Positions 59,215-64,000 of a stretch of DNA of 64,000 nucleotides are shown piece by piece (the stretch's first letter is position 1; each line of letters starts with the position of its first letter). Both the position numbers and the translations under genes were made by a program. This DNA is from Panulirus ornatus (taxonomy: Eukaryota; Arthropoda; Malacostraca; Decapoda; Palinuridae), in contig NC_092241.1 of NCBI RefSeq assembly GCF_036320965.1, positions 23,742,055 through 23,806,054 of the forward strand. The letters run 5' to 3'. The notes beneath the pieces are model-generated. The model saw only the letters and a list, made by a program, of their open reading frames with translations, had not been told where the DNA came from and ran no database searches.

Positions 59215-59862
59215 TCCCCCACCCTCCTCACTACGCCACACCTTCCTCGGTCTTCCTCACCAGGCCCCACCCCAGATCGTCTGCCTCCTCCTGTTCTACA
59301 TAGGTAAACAAATAACCAGTTACGTATCCAGCGTTGCCTCTATTTTCTTTTTTTTAACAAACGGGGAATTAACACGCAATATAAGAATAAATACAAACTT
59401 TGCTTCATATATCGTCTGGCTATAGCTAGATAGTAGATAGACAATTTCTTATGCCAGAATTTCTCATATATCGTCGTATTCCCTCACGAACTGTCGCATT
59501 GTTTCGTCCGCTATTCTTGTAGTTTTTTGTCTGATATCTATTTTCAAAGCATTACACCTGTGCTTCACTATATTCGATAGGTCAGCATCATGCACGCTGT
59601 TTATAGAGATTTTGAATTGATTACCTGGATGTTGACTATATTGTTGACTATATTGGATATATATATTGGATGTTGACTATATTCGTGACTATATTGTTGT
59701 CTGCGAATACACAAAGAGCGTTCAAGCAGCAATGAACCAATAACATTGTCCCTTACATATGCTTTCGGAGCCGTGAATGAATACTACGATCACTGTATGT
59801 TTACAACATCTGCCAAATGCCAGGTTTCACCAACAATGTTGAGTGAATTTTGGCCAGAGTTG
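59215..59862 (-). repeat. Right terminal inverted repeat of the Tc1-like element
   Basis: Inverse complement of 55935-56500. It is longer because of an internal expansion at about 59628-59690 in which ggatgttgactatatt and ttgttgactatatt motifs are repeated several times. Confidence 0.8.
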
Positions 59863-59871
59863 TACATATTC

Positions 59872-63916
<4,045 letters not shown>

Positions 63917-63994
<78 letters not shown>
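63917..63994. repeat. (TA)n tail at the window edge
   Basis: TA tract following the RTE 3' terminus. The last bases of the window are attatttt. Confidence 0.95.
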
Positions 63995-63998
<4 letters not shown>

Positions 63999-64000
63999 TT

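Larger units (their letters stand above)
55935..59862 (+). mobile_element. Tc1/mariner-like DNA transposon with long terminal inverted repeats
   Basis: A 3.9-kb element flanked by TA on both sides (55933-55934 and 59863-59864), the target duplication of this superfamily. The ends read caactccggccaaaattc on the left and, inverted, caactctggccaaaattc on the right, similar to known Tc1-type termini. The inverted repeats extend inward for about 570 bp (left) and 650 bp (right). A decayed transposase lies in the middle on plus. Other internal sequence (56610-57298 and 58261-59214) shows nothing recognisable. It sits inside the 3' UTR of an RTE copy. Confidence 0.8.

Noticed and set aside
55935..59862. 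Foldback or MITE-type element without coding capacity
   Set aside because: A decayed but recognisable Tc1-type transposase with both Asp residues and the N-P-I-E-N motif lies between the inverted repeats.

Overview
This window looks like repeat-dominated, non-coding DNA from a large animal genome. No bacterial-style operon, rRNA, tRNA or intact host gene was recognised. The mix of long (TA)n, (GT)n and (GA)n microsatellites, minisatellite arrays, degenerate CR1-like and RTE-like non-LTR retrotransposons, a Penelope-like remnant and a Tc1/mariner element fits an invertebrate. My impression is a decapod crustacean, from memory of the dispersed 3' module 'gcgaggtagcg'; the sequence alone does not prove it.

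Layout. 1-2041 is low-repeat sequence with two weak exon candidates. 2042-14860 is almost continuous minisatellite: a 23-bp array interrupted by a CR1 insertion, a second unrelated 23-bp array directly abutting it, and a 42/45-bp array. 15090-24835 alternates CR1 relics with 19-bp, 32-bp and 31-bp arrays. One CR1 relic (20070-21440) has given rise to two separate 32-bp minisatellites from its own reverse transcriptase sequence. 25369-41995 is a dense cluster of one RTE-like family: about ten copies in both orientations, mostly 5'-truncated, separated by (TA)n tracts, with two short non-autonomous derivatives and two Penelope-like fragments. 42000-45600 is mostly unique. 45700-47475 holds the best-preserved RTE copy, with an uninterrupted reverse transcriptase frame. 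47754-52110 holds E-box-rich 56-bp repeats, a CR1 relic, and 39-bp and 31-bp arrays. 52985-63994 is a nested stack: an old RTE copy interrupted by CR1, its 3' UTR interrupted by a 3.9-kb Tc1-like transposon with unusually long terminal inverted repeats, then two further RTE copies.

Function. The only enzymatic logic here is that of mobile elements. The RTE family has an endonuclease domain (seen only in the 17.6-20.0 kb copy), a reverse transcriptase with F-A-D-D, and a structured 3' UTR ending in the module cgctacctcgc...gcgggagacagcgac followed by (TA)n. Short elements at 25441-25669 and 36971-37089 appear to join the family's 5' end to its 3' end and probably depend on the RTE machinery. 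Most long open frames in the window are artefacts of repeat units without stop codons, or antisense shadows of the RTE reverse transcriptase.
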